A stretch of 59,114 nt of DNA, from positions 1-59,114 of the forward strand of contig JAUCBJ010005072.1 of NCBI GenBank assembly GCA_032718475.1. The letters are read 5' to 3'. The position numbers were made by a program, and so were the translations under genes. Origin of the DNA: Nemertoderma westbladi. Its lineage: Eukaryota > Xenacoelomorpha > Nemertodermatida > Nemertodermatidae. The notes beneath the pieces are model-generated. The model was not told where the DNA came from. It searched no databases and worked only from the letters and a program-made list of their open reading frames with translations. Positions 57,075 to 59,114 of this stretch are shown here, in pieces; positions within the stretch are counted from its first letter, which is position 1; each line of letters opens with the position of its first letter.

Positions 57075-58830
57075 GACTCACTCACTCACTCACTCACTCA
57101 CTCACTCACTCACTCACTCACTCACTCACTCACTCACTCACTCACTCACTCACTCACTCACTCACTCACTCACTCACTCACTCACTCACGCACTCACGCA
57201 CTCACGCACTCACGCACTCACGCACTCACGCACTCACGCACTCACGCACTCACGCACTCACGCACTCACGCACTCACGCACTCACGCACTCACGCACTCA
57301 CGCACTCACGCACTCACGCACTCACGCACTCACGCACTCACGCACTCACGCACTCACGCACTCACGCACTCACGCACTCACTCACTCACGCACTCACGCA
57401 CTCACGCACTCACGCACTCACGCACTCACGCACTCACGCACTCACGCACTCACGCACTCACGCACTCACGCACTCACGCACTCACGCACTCACGCACTCA
57501 CGCACTCACGCACTCACGCACTCACGCACTCACGCACTCACGCACTCACGCACTCACGCACTCACGCACTCACGCACTCACGCACTCACGCACTCACGCA
57601 CTCACGCACTCACGCACTCACGCACTCACGCACTCACGCACTCACGCACTCACGCACTCACGCACTCACGCACTCACGCACTCACGCACTCACGCACTCA
57701 CGCACTCACGCACTCACGCACTCACGCACTCACGCACTCACGCACTCACGCACTCACGCACTCACGCACTCACGCACTCACGCACTCACGCACTCACGCA
57801 CTCACGCACTCACGCACTCACGCACTCACGCACTCACGCACTCACGCACTCACGCACTCACGCACTCACGCACTCACGCACTCACGCACTCACGCACTCA
57901 CGCACTCACGCACTCACGCACTCACGCACTCACGCACTCACGCACTCACGCACTCACGCACTCACGCACTCACGCACTCACGCACTCACGCACTCACGCA
58001 CTCACGCACTCACGCACTCACGCACTCACGCACTCACGCACTCACGCACTCACGCACTCACGCACTCACGCACTCACGCACTCACGCACTCACGCACTCA
58101 CGCACTCACGCACTCACGCACTCACGCACTCACGCACTCACGCACTCACGCACTCACGCACTCACGCACTCACGCACTCACGCACTCACGCACTCACGCA
58201 CTCACGCACTCACGCACTCACGCACTCACGCACTCACGCACTCACGCACTCACGCACTCACGCACTCACGCACTCACGCACTCACGCACTCACGCACTCA
58301 CGCACTCACTCACTCACTCACGCACTCACGCACTCACGCACTCACGCACTCACGCACTCACGCACTCACGCACTCACTCACTCACGCACTCACGCACTCA
58401 CGCACTCACGCACTCACGCACTCACGCACTCACGCACTCACGCACTCACGCACTCACGCACTCACGCACTCACGCACTCACGCACTCACGCACTCACGCA
58501 CTCACGCACTCACGCACTCACGCACTCACGCACTCACGCACTCACGCACTCACGCACTCACGCACTCACTCACTCACTCACGCACTCACGCACTCACGCA
58601 CTCACGCACTCACGCACTCACGCACTCACGCACTCACTCACTCACTCACGCACTCACGCACTCACGCACTCACGCACTCACGCACTCACGCACTCACGCA
58701 CTCACGCACTCACGCACTCACGCACTCACGCACTCACTCACTCACTCACTCACTCACGCACTCACGCACTCACGCACTCACGCACTCACGCACTCACGCA
58801 CTCACGCACTCACGCACTCACGCACTCACG
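57075..58830. repeat. (ACTC)n / (ACTCACGC)n satellite array
   Basis: It starts as pure (ACTC)n for about 110 bp, then becomes an 8-bp unit ACTCACGC continued for about 1.64 kb, with islands of (ACTC)n near 57377, 58307, 58375, 58567, 58635 and 58735. The octamer is two tetramers with one T-to-G change. The 609-codon frame across it is not a gene. Confidence 0.97.
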
Positions 58831-59114
58831 CACATATATATACTCTCACATACACTCACGTATATATATACATTTTGACACATCGATATAAACTGTTGTA
58901 AATCGAATGTTTTTTTATTCAATTCTAGTACATTAATTACCCGTACAACATGTCCTGGAATATATTGTCGTTATTCAGGTACCCTTAATTTTTGAACTTG
59001 AAATCACCGATATTTTATTAGTCAATAACTACAGGGTGAAGGAAGATACGACTAACTAACTAATACGACATATCATTTGACGCACATATATATACTCTCA
59101 CATACACTCACGTA
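58828..59114. repeat. 252-bp-period repeat continuing past the window
   Basis: The 35 bases beginning ACGCACATATATATACTCTC at 58828-58862 recur exactly at 59080-59114, enclosing the 220-bp segment shared with 48778-48997. The window stops inside the second unit, so the copy number is unknown. Confidence 0.9.

Noticed and set aside
57062-58891. 609-codon open frame of Thr-His-Ala-Leu repeats
   Set aside because: Simple (ACTC)n/(ACTCACGC)n satellite without stops; no start context, splice signals or domain.

Overview
This is animal nuclear DNA. It is AT-rich and non-coding over most of its length, with introns bounded by GT/AG, LINE, Ty3/gypsy and Ty1/copia retrotransposons, foldback-type DNA transposons and long satellites. 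The recognisable host genes are metazoan: an SLC6 transporter, procollagen lysyl hydroxylase, a BTB-BACK-TLDc protein and a Kelch protein. The style suggests an invertebrate, perhaps marine; the sequence alone does not fix the lineage. There are no prokaryotic operons, CRISPR arrays, tRNA or rRNA genes that I can see. Left third (1-16.2 kb): a nest of retroelements. A Ty3/gypsy element on the minus strand fills 2145-12279, with LTRs at both ends and a 5-bp target duplication (CAATA). A short LINE copy (2388-3658) has landed next to its polypurine tract, and a broken Ty1/copia element (about 5806-9670, plus strand) sits in its pol gene. LINE debris continues to about 16.2 kb. Middle (16.3-34.5 kb): the last six recognisable coding exons of an SLC6-type transporter on the plus strand. 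Its introns hold a piggyBac-like element (20653-24909) that was itself hit by a LINE with an 869-codon open frame, a second rearranged LINE copy in inverse orientation, a GC-rich island of unknown origin (27.3-28.8 kb) and a foldback element with 15-bp subrepeats and a 9-bp target duplication (30864-31734). Between 34.5 and 38.9 kb lie several large inverted repeats and a 30-bp tandem repeat. Right third (38.9-59.1 kb): two phase-matched exons of a Kelch-repeat gene on the minus strand (46683-46319 and 39171-38870) enclose a 7.1-kb intron. That intron contains an intronless monoglyceride-lipase-like gene on the opposite strand, a Mutator-like inverted-repeat element, a 518-bp tandem duplication and a 2.1-kb 37-bp minisatellite. 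To the right, an intronless PLOD gene (plus) and an intronless BTB-BACK-TLDc gene (minus) converge tail to tail. The window ends in a 1.75-kb (ACTCACGC)n array followed by a 252-bp-period repeat whose core is a near-exact copy of sequence at 48.8 kb. The host genes do not form an obvious shared pathway. What stands out is three single-exon genes next to or inside intron-containing ones, and the large number of foldback structures, several with clean target-site duplications.
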